The notes below the pieces were generated by a model, which saw nothing but the letters and a program-made list of their open reading frames with translations, was not told where the DNA came from and searched no databases. DNA of 64,000 nucleotides from Virgibacillus oceani (lineage in GTDB: Bacteria; Bacillota; Bacilli; Bacillales; Amphibacillaceae), in assembly GCF_014638995.1 (NCBI RefSeq), contig NZ_BMFR01000004.1, positions 1-64,000 of the forward strand, written 5' to 3'. Shown here one piece after another: positions 8,418 through 15,699 of the stretch (its first letter is position 1; every line of letters starts with the position of its first letter). A program made the position numbers and the translations under genes.

Positions 8418-9389
8418 TCACTCCGCCTGTGCCGCGGTTATTAATGCCAGCTTATATACGTCCTTTGAACTGCAGCCACGTGATAAATCGTTAACTGGCT
8501 GGTTTAGCCCTTGCAAAATAGGACCTACCGCTTCAAATCCGCCGAGACGCTGAGCGATTTTATAACCAATATTTCCAGCCTCTAAACTTGGAAAAATAAA
8601 CACATTTGCGTCACCTGCCAGCACTGAACCTGGTGCTTTTTTCGCCGCAACACTTGGAACAAATGCTGCATCAAACTGGAATTCACCGTCGATTAGCAGT
8701 TCGGCATTTTTCTCCTTAGCGAGCGACACCGCTTCGACAACCTTTTCTGTTTCAGCAGATTTTGCCGAACCCATAGTAGAAAAGCTCAACATAGCAATTC
8801 GAGGGGCGACTTCAAATAATTTAGCAGTTTCTGCACTTTCGACAGCTATTTCTGCTAGATCCTGACTGTCTGGTGCTATGTTAATTGCACAATCCGCAAA
8901 CACATATTTTTCTTCACCTCGAACCATGATGAATACTCCAGATGTTTTCTTGATACCAGCTTTCGTTTTAATTATTTGTAATGCTGGGCGAACAGTATCT
9001 GCAGTTGAATGGGCAGCACCACTAACTAGACCATCTGCTTGATTCATATAGACAAGCATCGTTCCAAAGTAATTTTCGTCACGTAAAATCTCCCTTGCCT
9101 CCCTGGCAGTTACTTTACCTTTTCGGCGTTCCACAAATGTGTCCACCATCAAATCGAATTCCGGAAATTCTGCTGGATTGATTAATTTACAGGATGACAC
9201 GTCAACACCAACTTCTTCCGCGCGGTGTTTGATAGCTGACTTATCACCGATTAATACTGGTGTTAAAATTCCTGAGGCACCCAATTTACTAGCAGCAGTT
9301 ACTATTCGTTCATCCATACTTTCGGGAAAAACAATGTGCTTCGTTGACTTCTCTAATTTCTTTTCAAGTGTTTCAAATAATTTACTCAT
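8418..9389 (-). CDS. pta: Phosphate acetyltransferase
   Basis: Interconverts acetyl-CoA and acetyl phosphate. With acetate kinase (not in this window) it forms the overflow acetate pathway. The 323 residues correspond to the short, single-domain Pta/EutD type. Recognisable segments are VFPESMDERI at the N-terminus, SGAAHSTADTVRPALQII in the middle and the C-terminal region LSRGCSSKDVY. GAGAGGGTG precedes the ATG. It is divergent from hemQ, as in B. subtilis (pta beside ywfI), and appears monocistronic. Confidence 0.93.
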   Translation of the reverse strand: MSKLFETLEKKLEKSTKHIVFPESMDERIVTAASKLGASGILTPVLIGDKSAIKHRAEEVGVDVSSCKLINPAEFPEFDLMVDTFVERRKGKVTAREAREILRDENYFGTMLVYMNQADGLVSGAAHSTADTVRPALQIIKTKAGIKKTSGVFIMVRGEEKYVFADCAINIAPDSQDLAEIAVESAETAKLFEVAPRIAMLSFSTMGSAKSAETEKVVEAVSLAKEKNAELLIDGEFQFDAAFVPSVAAKKAPGSVLAGDANVFIFPSLEAGNIGYKIAQRLGGFEAVGPILQGLNQPVNDLSRGCSSKDVYKLALITAAQAE

Positions 9390-9534
9390 CAGCGCACCCT
9401 CTCTTTTTATGGTATCTATTTAAATAATAGTTGATCCAATAACGGAATTAAAGAAATTACGTTTGATCGTATTGGGAAATATGACGAAATGTTGACAATG
9501 TACAATTTTCGTTTAGTTAATCGAAACCTCTAAC

Positions 9535-9565
9535 AATGATTATCATTCCCCAATTGTGATATAGT
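9535..9565 (+). promoter_or_regulatory. hemQ promoter with overlapping Fur-type palindrome
   Basis: AATGATTATCATT (9535-9547) is a perfect 6-1-6 inverted repeat. Its reverse complement equals the inner 13 bases of the classical Fur consensus. An extended -10, TGATATAGT, ends at 9565, and the -35 position 17 bp upstream of TATAGT (about 9537-9542) falls inside the palindrome. Bound regulator would therefore block the promoter. The Fur assignment is inferred; PerR or Zur boxes are related alternatives. Confidence 0.6.
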
Positions 9566-9603
9566 AAAAACATATCAAGCAAATGATGAAGGAGAGATAG
9601 ATA

Positions 9604-10353
9604 ATGGCAGAAGCAGTTGAAACGATGGATGGCTGGTATTGCCTGCATGATTTAAGAAGTATTGATTGGACTTCCTGGAAAATGGCGTCAAGCGATGAAC
9701 GCGAAGCAGCTATCCACGAATTTGAACAATTATTGTCAAAATGGGAGGCAATTGAAGAGGCGAAGGATGGCAGTCATGCCGTTTATACTGTTGTAGGACA
9801 AAAAGCCGACATTATGATGATGTTCCTGCGACCGACAATGGTTGAATTGAATGAGCTGGAAACGGAATTTAACAAAACAAAATTCGCTGAGTACTTAAAA
9901 CCTGCCTATTCCTACGTATCTGTTGTCGAGCTTTCAAAATACGCTCCGCAAAAAGAAGGGGTAGATCCGGAATCACTTCCGGAAACCCAAGCACGTTTAA
10001 AACCCATTTTGCCAAAATGGGAGCATATGTGTTTCTATCCAATGGACAAGCGTCGTCAAGGAGAAAATAACTGGTACACACTTGAATTTAGTGAACGCGG
10101 TAAAATGCTGTACGAACATAGTAAAACTGGCCGTAAATATGCTGGCCGTGTTAAACAAATTATCACTGGATCATTCGGGTTTGACGACTGGGAATGGGGC
10201 GTAACACTATTTGCTCATGACGTACTTCAGCTAAAACGAATTGTATATGAAATGCGTTTCGACGAAGTAAGTGCAAAATATGGTGAATTCGGTGAGTTCT
10301 TTGTCGGGAATCATCTTCCAAAAGAAAACGTTGCTGCATATCTCCACGTTTAA
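9604..10353 (+). CDS. hemQ: Coproheme decarboxylase
   Basis: Last enzyme of the Gram-positive coproporphyrin-dependent haem pathway; it removes two carboxyls from coproheme to give haem b. The 249 residues form the chlorite-dismutase-like fold. The radical/substrate tyrosine is at residue 145 (CFYPMDKRR) and the proximal haem histidine at 172 ([10 protein letters not shown]), both at the positions expected from characterised bacillary HemQ. GGAGAGA lies just before the ATG. It is a single gene with its own terminator, divergent from pta, and the upstream Fur-type site suggests iron-responsive control. Confidence 0.95.
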   Translation: MAEAVETMDGWYCLHDLRSIDWTSWKMASSDEREAAIHEFEQLLSKWEAIEEAKDGSHAVYTVVGQKADIMMMFLRPTMVELNELETEFNKTKFAEYLKPAYSYVSVVELSKYAPQKEGVDPESLPETQARLKPILPKWEHMCFYPMDKRRQGENNWYTLEFSERGKMLYEHSKTGRKYAGRVKQIITGSFGFDDWEWGVTLFAHDVLQLKRIVYEMRFDEVSAKYGEFGEFFVGNHLPKENVAAYLHV

Positions 10354-10365
10354 TCATTAGAATAC

Positions 10366-10402
10366 AAAGCTGTCTTATCGAATGGATAAGGCAGCTTTTT
10401 TT
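10366..10402 (+). terminator. hemQ terminator
   Basis: Stem AAAGCTG-CTTAT pairing with ATAAG-CAGCTTT, followed by seven T residues. Confidence 0.85.
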
Positions 10403-10495
10403 GTGCTCTAATTTTTTCATCATAATCCATTTACAAGCTTCATATATATCATTCATAAGCCTTGCATCATGATGTGCAGAAATGAGGTGTATTTT

Positions 10496-10918
10496 GTGGC
10501 GGTTATTAAATCAACTACTAAAGGGGTAGACCTATTAGCGCGGTTAATGCGTGCTGAAGCTGAAGGTGATGGTAAGCTAGGAATGCTGATGGTCGGTAAT
10601 ACCGGCGTTAACAGGGTTAGGGTTGAATGTTTGGATTTTACTGATATAAACACTATTCGGGAGATGGTTTTCCAAAGTCCTGGAGGTTTTGAGGCTACTC
10701 AAAAGGGATATTTTTATCAACGAGCGAGAGAACAAGATAAAAACCTAGCCCGAAAAGTAATAAATGGAAAACGATATCATCCCGCTACAAATTCATTATG
10801 GTTCTTCAGGCCAGAAGGTTCATGTCCAGCACAATGGTTTGACCAAGCCAATGTTGGAAGATATAAGTCGCATTGTTTCTACGCGCCAACACGTGCTGAT
10901 TGTCCTAGAGCTTATTAA
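10496..10918 (+). CDS. cwlJ: Spore cortex-lytic enzyme CwlJ
   Basis: Cell wall hydrolase of the SleB/CwlJ (Hydrolase_2) family. It degrades cortex peptidoglycan during germination, notably in response to Ca-dipicolinate, and resides at the inner coat. The 140-residue protein has LARLMRAEAEGDGK with the putative catalytic glutamate near residue 20-22, and the C-terminal WFRPEGSCPAQW-like segment typical of CwlJ. I chose the GTG at 10496 because GAGGTG lies 6 nt upstream and the resulting N-terminus matches CwlJ; the longer frame adds nine non-conserved residues. gerQ follows after 26 bp. A CATATATAT upstream is only a weak sigma-E -10 candidate. Confidence 0.92.
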   Translation: MAVIKSTTKGVDLLARLMRAEAEGDGKLGMLMVGNTGVNRVRVECLDFTDINTIREMVFQSPGGFEATQKGYFYQRAREQDKNLARKVINGKRYHPATNSLWFFRPEGSCPAQWFDQANVGRYKSHCFYAPTRADCPRAY

Positions 10919-10944
10919 TACAAATTTATTAGGAGGTTATTTGT

Positions 10945-11445
10945 ATGAGTGAAAAAAATGAAAGCAGAGATCAGTCATTTGAAAATCCCTATCAGGCCTA
11001 TCCGTATTACTACTATCCGCCAGTATCACCGGCATACTACCCGGCTTATGACTACAGACAAGATCCGCAAATGCAAATGCAGCAGCAGGGTGGAGGACAA
11101 ATGCAGCCAAGCGGATTCCCGCAACAGCAAGCTGGCGGCAATGCTCCTCAAGGAATGCTGCCAGAAGAGGAATCGTATATCGAGAATATTTTACGATTAA
11201 ACAGAGGCAAGAAAGCAACCGTTTATATGACATTTGAAAACAATAGCCAATGGAATGCGAAAGTTTTCAAAGGAATTATTGAAGCTGCTGGCCGGGATCA
11301 CTTAATTTTAAGCGATCCGCAATCAGGCAAGCGTTATTTATTACTTATGATCTATCTTGATTACGTAACATTCGATGAAGAACTTAACTATGCATACCCG
11401 TACGGTGGCACCAGTCAGGAAATGAGCAATTATCCACCTAGGTAA
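10945..11445 (+). CDS. gerQ: Spore coat protein GerQ
   Basis: Coat protein required for CwlJ localisation or activity and cross-linked by transglutaminase Tgl in B. subtilis. The 166-residue protein has an N-terminal half rich in Tyr, Pro, Gln and Met (residues 15-70), with Gln runs suited to cross-linking. A conserved globular C-terminal domain starts near PEEESYIENILRLNRGK (about residue 73) and ends in a Tyr-rich tail. AGGAGG lies 8 nt before the ATG. It is the second gene of a cwlJ-gerQ operon, the usual arrangement. Confidence 0.93.
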   Translation: MSEKNESRDQSFENPYQAYPYYYYPPVSPAYYPAYDYRQDPQMQMQQQGGGQMQPSGFPQQQAGGNAPQGMLPEEESYIENILRLNRGKKATVYMTFENNSQWNAKVFKGIIEAAGRDHLILSDPQSGKRYLLLMIYLDYVTFDEELNYAYPYGGTSQEMSNYPPR

Positions 11446-11462
11446 ATAACAATCTTTTAGGA

Positions 11463-11734
11463 ACAAAAGCGGAAGCGCCCGTTTAGCGACGTGTGGACTG
11501 CGCCTCGCCATGCGAGGTGGTTCGGCGTTGCCGCGCAAAGCGGCGGTTTTAGCCGAACATTCCTTCGCAGGAGATAAAGGAAACTCGGGTGAGCGTAAGC
11601 GAATTGATGTTGACCTTATCGTACGGAGGTGAGAGAAGTCCATCACAGCTTTAGCGCTGGAGCTGGACGTGGCCGATGCGATAGTTTGGTTATCCACAGC
11701 ATTCAAATTTTATAGTTTCCTAGACGTGAACAAA
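11463..11734 (+). repeat. About 270-bp dispersed repeat, copy A
   Basis: Begins ACAAAAGCGGAAGCGCCC and ends just after CTAGACG. It is nearly identical over its whole length to 56768-57037, with about a dozen substitutions plus short indels. It contains several inverted repeats (GCCTCGCCATGCGAGG; TTCGGC paired with GCCGAA; CAGCTTTAGCGCTGG). It is clearly GC-richer than its surroundings and has no plausible gene on either strand. Elements starting AAAGCGGAAGCGCC are common in Bacillaceae intergenic DNA from general knowledge. Here it follows the gerQ stop. Confidence 0.9.
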
Positions 11735-11736
11735 GG

Positions 11737-11803
11737 ATGCCCATTTAGAGATGATCCGCTTCTTTATAGGTGGGTTCAAATCCATTTGGGCATTCTTATT
11801 TTA
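11737..11803 (+). terminator. Possible gerQ terminator displaced by repeat A
   Basis: ATGCCCA (11737-11743) pairs with TGGGCAT (11787-11793) around a long loop and is followed by TCTTATTTTA. The T-run is interrupted, so this is weak. If real, the repeat lies between gerQ and its terminator. Confidence 0.35.
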
Positions 11804-11829
11804 GTAAGCTGCTGGAAAGGGAGATTTTG

Positions 11830-12081
11830 ATGAGGCATCCATATGAAAAATTTATTCGTCTAGAGTTAATCGCCATTTTAGTAGCTGTTGTCATTGGTCT
11901 TTTTGCGCTCATCAAAGGGTTCCTGTTAATTGTTATCCTTGCTTTATACATGCTTGCTTTCAGCCTTGCTAGCGGAGCAATTGTTGAATGGAATATGAAC
12001 CAGACAAATCAGGCGGGAAAGCATTTTTTACAGGCTATTCTTTTATTTATTTTCACTACCTATATGATTTTTCAGCTATAG
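11830..12081 (+). CDS. Small membrane protein, unknown
   Basis: An 83-residue protein with about three hydrophobic segments (near residues 12-30, 32-50 and 66-82), separated by a short polar loop with VEWNMNQTNQ. No family is recognised. The ATG at 11830 is favoured over the longer frame because GGGAG lies 6-7 nt upstream. Its last codons overlap the end of convergent ywdK by 6 bp. The clean hydrophobic periodicity and ribosome binding site make it likely to be real. Confidence 0.7.
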   Translation: MRHPYEKFIRLELIAILVAVVIGLFALIKGFLLIVILALYMLAFSLASGAIVEWNMNQTNQAGKHFLQAILLFIFTTYMIFQL

Positions 12082-12444
12082 GTATTTAACAACCGCGTAG
12101 CCTAATAAAATCCAGCCCGCTAAAAAGGCAACTCCCCCGAGCGGTGTAATCATTGCAAATGTTTTTATTCCTGTCGTTGAATAAACATAAAGACTCCCTG
12201 AAAACAATAAGATTCCAATAAAGAACATCCAGCCTGCCCACATCATGCCACCAGATTGAATCTTGGCAAGTATCAGACCTGTCACCAGCAGTGCCATGGT
12301 ATGGAACATTTGATAATTTACAGCTTTATCCCATGTATTTAGCATTTTCTCGGATAGTTTACCTTCCAGACCATGTGCCCCAAAAGCACCTAATGCTACT
12401 GCTAAAAATCCATTTATTGCACCTAAAATTAAAAACAGCTTCAT
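12076..12444 (-). CDS. ywdK: DUF423 membrane protein (YwdK family)
   Basis: A 122-residue protein with about four transmembrane helices and the family hallmark GAINGFLAVALGAFGAHGL at the N-terminus. DUF423 proteins are small integral membrane proteins of unknown function. The ATG at 12444 has AAGGTG 7 nt upstream; an adjacent upstream GTG is only 4 nt from the site. Together with ywdI upstream this reproduces B. subtilis gene order near gerQ (ywdL). Confidence 0.88.
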   Translation of the reverse strand: MKLFLILGAINGFLAVALGAFGAHGLEGKLSEKMLNTWDKAVNYQMFHTMALLVTGLILAKIQSGGMMWAGWMFFIGILLFSGSLYVYSTTGIKTFAMITPLGGVAFLAGWILLGYAVVKYL

Positions 12445-12464
12445 CACAATTCACCTTTCTTATT

Positions 12465-12755
12465 TTAAAAGTCAAAAATTGATTTTCCATTTGCATCGTC
12501 GTGATCAATGGCTGATGCATTTGTATGTTTTTTACTTACCGATGAAGCATTTTCTGCTCCGATCATCGTTTTTATTTCAGCTTCCGTCATGTCTTGACCA
12601 CTAACAACTGGAGATGAATCTTCTTCTAGCAACAACTCGCATAGAAGCTTGACGCTCGCTATATGCTTTGTCATTTCATTTTGGTTTGTTTGCTTTCTGA
12701 TTGCTTCTTCTATTTCCTTCTTCATCTTTAGAAGGACTGTTTTATTTGTCACCAC
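12465..12755 (-). CDS. ywdI: YwdI family protein
   Basis: A 96-residue soluble, charged protein with a helical N-terminal half (KMKKEIEEAIRK...ASVKLLCELLLEED) and a Ser/Asn-rich C-terminal half ending KSIFDF. It matches the small Bacillus YwdI family in size, tail and position. The function is unknown. The start is a GTG with AAGGAG 8 nt upstream. It is probably co-transcribed with ywdK, 20 bp downstream. Confidence 0.78.
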   Translation of the reverse strand: MVTNKTVLLKMKKEIEEAIRKQTNQNEMTKHIASVKLLCELLLEEDSSPVVSGQDMTEAEIKTMIGAENASSVSKKHTNASAIDHDDANGKSIFDF

Positions 12756-12842
12756 AAAAACCGCTCCTTTATAAAAGCTAAGGTCACGTTTCAGTATAAC
12801 ATGTCATTTGACTATATTGTAAAAGACAGTTTTATGACATTT

Positions 12843-12914
12843 AAAAAAAGCCTTGTAAGAATATAAAATGTCCTTTACTAAGGTACAATTTACATTATTC
12901 CAAGGCTTTTTTTT
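12843..12914 (-). terminator. Terminator between GlsB-family gene and ywdI
   Basis: AAAAAAAGCCTTG and CAAGGCTTTTTTT arms separated by a 45-nt loop. The arms and T-run are strong on the minus strand, at the end of the GlsB/YeaQ-family gene. Confidence 0.75.
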
Positions 12915-12922
12915 ATTCTTTT

Positions 12923-13177
12923 TTATGCTATTTTTGCCCTTTTTCCCAAAAGTCCAATTAACACGATGACAATTACTGCACCTAATACAGCAGGGAACAC
13001 GTTGTAGCCAGCTATTTGGGGACCAAGGTGACCAATCAGGATATCACCGATCCATGCCCCCAATAAACCGGCAACCATGGAGCCGGTCAATCCCCCTGGT
13101 ATTTTAAAGCCAAATATTGCTGCCACAAGTATACCTGTCACAACAGCAACTATGATATACAGCAATAATTGAATCAT
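12923..13177 (-). CDS. GlsB/YeaQ/YmgE family membrane protein
   Basis: An 84-residue, three-helix hydrophobic protein rich in Gly and Ala with the family pattern KIPGGLTGSMVAGLLGAWIG. The family was once called transglycosylase-associated; the proteins are small stress-related membrane proteins without shown enzymatic activity. A good ribosome binding site (AGGAGG region near 13185) precedes the ATG. A small unnamed frame lies upstream on the same strand, and a terminator directly follows. Confidence 0.85.
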   Translation of the reverse strand: MIQLLLYIIVAVVTGILVAAIFGFKIPGGLTGSMVAGLLGAWIGDILIGHLGPQIAGYNVFPAVLGAVIVIVLIGLLGKRAKIA

Positions 13178-13204
13178 GCGGCTTTACCTCCTTTCCCCCT
13201 TTAT

Positions 13205-13369
13205 TTAACTGCAGGACATATATTTGTCTTTCTGTTCATATTCACCCTTTTGCTTCTGTTCTTCCTTATGGCGGTCATAAACCCATTGCAAAAATTCAAT
13301 TTCTTTCTTCTGCAATTGTCTTCCAAGCTTCTCTGTCGTATCTTCTAATACATGTAAAAAGCTCTCCAC
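13205..13369 (-). CDS. Small hypothetical protein (54 aa)
   Basis: An open frame of 54 codons starting at GTG 13369, preceded by a strong AGGGGGG at 9-nt spacing. The predicted protein is highly charged and helical (LEDTTEKLGRQLQKKEIEF, then RHKEEQKQKGEYEQKDK), consistent with a short amphipathic or coiled-coil peptide. No family is recognised. It sits directly upstream of the GlsB-family gene on the same strand (27-bp gap) and could be its operon partner. Length alone would not exclude chance; the ribosome binding site and composition support it. Confidence 0.55.
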   Translation of the reverse strand: MESFLHVLEDTTEKLGRQLQKKEIEFLQWVYDRHKEEQKQKGEYEQKDKYMSCS

Positions 13370-13511
13370 GATTATGGTCCCCCCTGAATAACAGCCGATT
13401 TTTTGTCTACTTTATATTTTACCTTTAATTACGCAGGTAATCAACAAAGAATTGACAATTTGGCAAATTTACTGATAACGTGTTTTTCTATGAACATATA
13501 AAGTTAATAAA

Positions 13512-15086
13512 CTAACTGGAATGAGAATAATTCAACACTTTCGTTGCACGATTAAACCGATCTTTATATATAATATGTTCACGGCTCAGTTTTGCTGGGC
13601 TATCTACTCCAGCAACCGCAGCCATTTCAAATACGCCCTCCCTTAGTGCAATCAAATAATTGCATACCCGGTATTTTTTCTCTTCAATACTCAGAGCGTT
13701 TTGTAATTTAGAGTCCGTTGTAGCAACACCAACAGGGCAGTTATTCGTGTGGCAAACTTGTGCCATAATACATCCAACACTAAGCATAAATCCTCTGGCG
13801 ATATTAATCATATCAGCACCCAAAGCTAGCGCCATAGCAATTTTGTCTGGTGTCATTAGTTTTCCAGATGCAATAATATGCGTTCTTTCCCGTAAGTTAT
13901 ATTTCTTAAGCATATCGTCAACAAGCGGCAATGCAGCAAATGCCGGCAATCCAACAGATTCTGCTAATTCATAATATGTTGCACCAGTACCGCCATTGCC
14001 ACCATCTACTGTAATAAAATCAGGAACAATCCCCGTATCCTCCATTGCCTGAACATAACTTTCCACCTGCTGCTCATCCCCAACGACTATTTTGGTTCCA
14101 ACTGGTTTGCCGCCAATGTCCCGCATTTTATCTAGGAATTCCAGTAAACCTTTTGCATCATTGAATTCTCTGAATCTATTCGGACTGTTAATTGTAACAC
14201 CGGGTTCTACTTTACGAATTTCTGCAATTTCTTCTGTCACTTTACTGCCCTCAACATGACCGCCACGTGTTTTCGCACCTTGAGCTAATTTTAATTCAAA
14301 TGCCTTAACCTGATCGATCTCACTCCTTTTCTTAAACTCTTCAAAGGAGAATTCACCATCCTTTGTCCTTACACCGAACAATCCTGGACTAATTTGCATA
14401 ATAATATCCACATCACCCTTTTGATGATAAGGCGAAATGCTCCCCTCTCCTGTATTCATCCATGTACCGCCAGCCATGCCCAATCCCTTAGAAAGTGCTG
14501 TAATTGCATGGTCGCCAAGCGAACCGAAGCTCATTGCCGACTGCCCAATAAAGCCTTTAACCTTAAACGGCTTCTTTACCGTGTCCTTTCCCAAAATTAT
14601 CGCTTCATCGTCCGTTAAATAGAATGGGTTTATTACTGCCTCCTCGTGATGTTCTTTTCGGCTGAACAGCTTCTCATTGTCAATAGAATATAGCCTCGTT
14701 TTAATTTTTGGCTGCTGGTCAATTTTCATTTCCTCGCGCTGTTTGGGAAACATGTTGTTAACAATATATAATCCTTCTTCATCGAAATCCCGTTCTGATC
14801 CGTAGCCAATCATCCGGCTATTGTATTTCGCTGCTTTATATACAAATGTAAATTCCCGGCGATTAAATGGCTTTCCTTCGTTATTATTATTAAAAAGGTA
14901 TTGCCGAAATTCCGGTCCCGCCTTTTCCAAAATATAACGTACTTTCCCCAGTACAGGATAGTTCCGCAATATAGAATGTTCCCGCTGCTTCTGATCATGT
15001 ACATAGATACGAGAAAATATAATCAATGGTATTACAATGACAACACTTATGATAACGATTAATGTAATTAACAAACCTGCAGTCAT
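13512..15086 (-). CDS. yerD: Glutamate synthase-like FMN protein (YerD family)
   Basis: A 524-residue protein: an N-terminal transmembrane segment (about residues 3-25), then a glutamate-synthase central/FMN-type TIM barrel. Visible features are SFGSLGDHAITALSKG, the FMN-binding TVDGGNGGTGATY region and the cysteine cluster CIMAQVCHTNNCPVG, which in GltB ligates a 3Fe-4S cluster. It lacks the glutaminase domain, so it is not a complete GltB; family members are annotated as ferredoxin-dependent-type synthases, and the actual reaction is uncertain. The ATG at 15086 has AAGGGGG 8 nt upstream and gives the same length as B. subtilis YerD. It lies 40 bp after ctaE. Confidence 0.85.
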   Translation of the reverse strand: MTAGLLITLIVIISVVIVIPLIIFSRIYVHDQKQREHSILRNYPVLGKVRYILEKAGPEFRQYLFNNNNEGKPFNRREFTFVYKAAKYNSRMIGYGSERDFDEEGLYIVNNMFPKQREEMKIDQQPKIKTRLYSIDNEKLFSRKEHHEEAVINPFYLTDDEAIILGKDTVKKPFKVKGFIGQSAMSFGSLGDHAITALSKGLGMAGGTWMNTGEGSISPYHQKGDVDIIMQISPGLFGVRTKDGEFSFEEFKKRSEIDQVKAFELKLAQGAKTRGGHVEGSKVTEEIAEIRKVEPGVTINSPNRFREFNDAKGLLEFLDKMRDIGGKPVGTKIVVGDEQQVESYVQAMEDTGIVPDFITVDGGNGGTGATYYELAESVGLPAFAALPLVDDMLKKYNLRERTHIIASGKLMTPDKIAMALALGADMINIARGFMLSVGCIMAQVCHTNNCPVGVATTDSKLQNALSIEEKKYRVCNYLIALREGVFEMAAVAGVDSPAKLSREHIIYKDRFNRATKVLNYSHSS

Positions 15087-15126
15087 ATAAAATTCCCCCT
15101 TGTATACTTGTTTTCTATATTTCATG

Positions 15127-15699
15127 CTATAGTAAATATGGTAAATATACGAGTATAATAATAAATACCCAAATCACATCAACAAAATGCCAATAATATT
15201 GAAAAATCCGCTGCTTTTCCGTATAAAGCTGATAGGGCAAATTCATCATTTTATATTGAACGCTAAGCAGAATCATCCAGCAGCAGCCAAATGTTACATG
15301 TGCTGCATGCAGGCCCACCAATACGTAGAACGCAGACATAAAGACATTTACAGTTAACCCATTGCCTTCCTGTACATATTTATAAAACTCGTGAATCTCT
15401 AAGCCTAGGAATACAAGTCCCAATAAGAATGTGGTGCCTAAACCAATAAGAATTTTTAAGCTTTGATGGCTTTTTAATCCCTTTTCAGCCAAAATCAAGG
15501 TACCACTGCTCGATAATAAGAATACCGATGATAGAATAACACTCTTCGCTTCAAATATGTCGGTTGGTTTTGGACCTGATGGGGCTGGCGTGAAAATAAG
15601 GTATGTGGCAAACAGTGTTGCAAACATAATACTTTCAACAAACAAATAAAGTAAAAACCCTGCCCGTTTATCAGCGAACAACGTCATCTGCTCATTCAT
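15127..15699 (-). CDS. ctaE: Cytochrome c oxidase subunit III
   Basis: A 190-residue five-helix subunit of a haem-copper oxidase. It shows the conserved patterns KRAGFLLYLFVESIMFATLF, the HEF motif (LGLEIHEFYKYV) and the C-terminal YYWHFVDVIWVFI typical of subunit III. The ATG at 15699 is chosen because AAGGAGGAG lies 7 nt upstream. The start overlaps the end of ctaD by 8 bp, implying translational coupling. It is the third gene of ctaC-ctaD-ctaE. No subunit IV (ctaF) follows; the next gene is yerD. Confidence 0.9.
   Translation of the reverse strand: MNEQMTLFADKRAGFLLYLFVESIMFATLFATYLIFTPAPSGPKPTDIFEAKSVILSSVFLLSSSGTLILAEKGLKSHQSLKILIGLGTTFLLGLVFLGLEIHEFYKYVQEGNGLTVNVFMSAFYVLVGLHAAHVTFGCCWMILLSVQYKMMNLPYQLYTEKQRIFQYYWHFVDVIWVFIIILVYLPYLL

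Noticed and set aside
11341..11706. Minus-strand 121-codon frame over the end of gerQ and the 270-bp repeat
   Set aside because: Antisense to gerQ and running through a repeat with no ribosome binding site; the same frame is not preserved in repeat copy B.
11463..11734. Insertion sequence interpretation of the 270-bp repeat
   Set aside because: No transposase frame and no terminal inverted repeats or visible target duplications; kept as a non-coding repeat.
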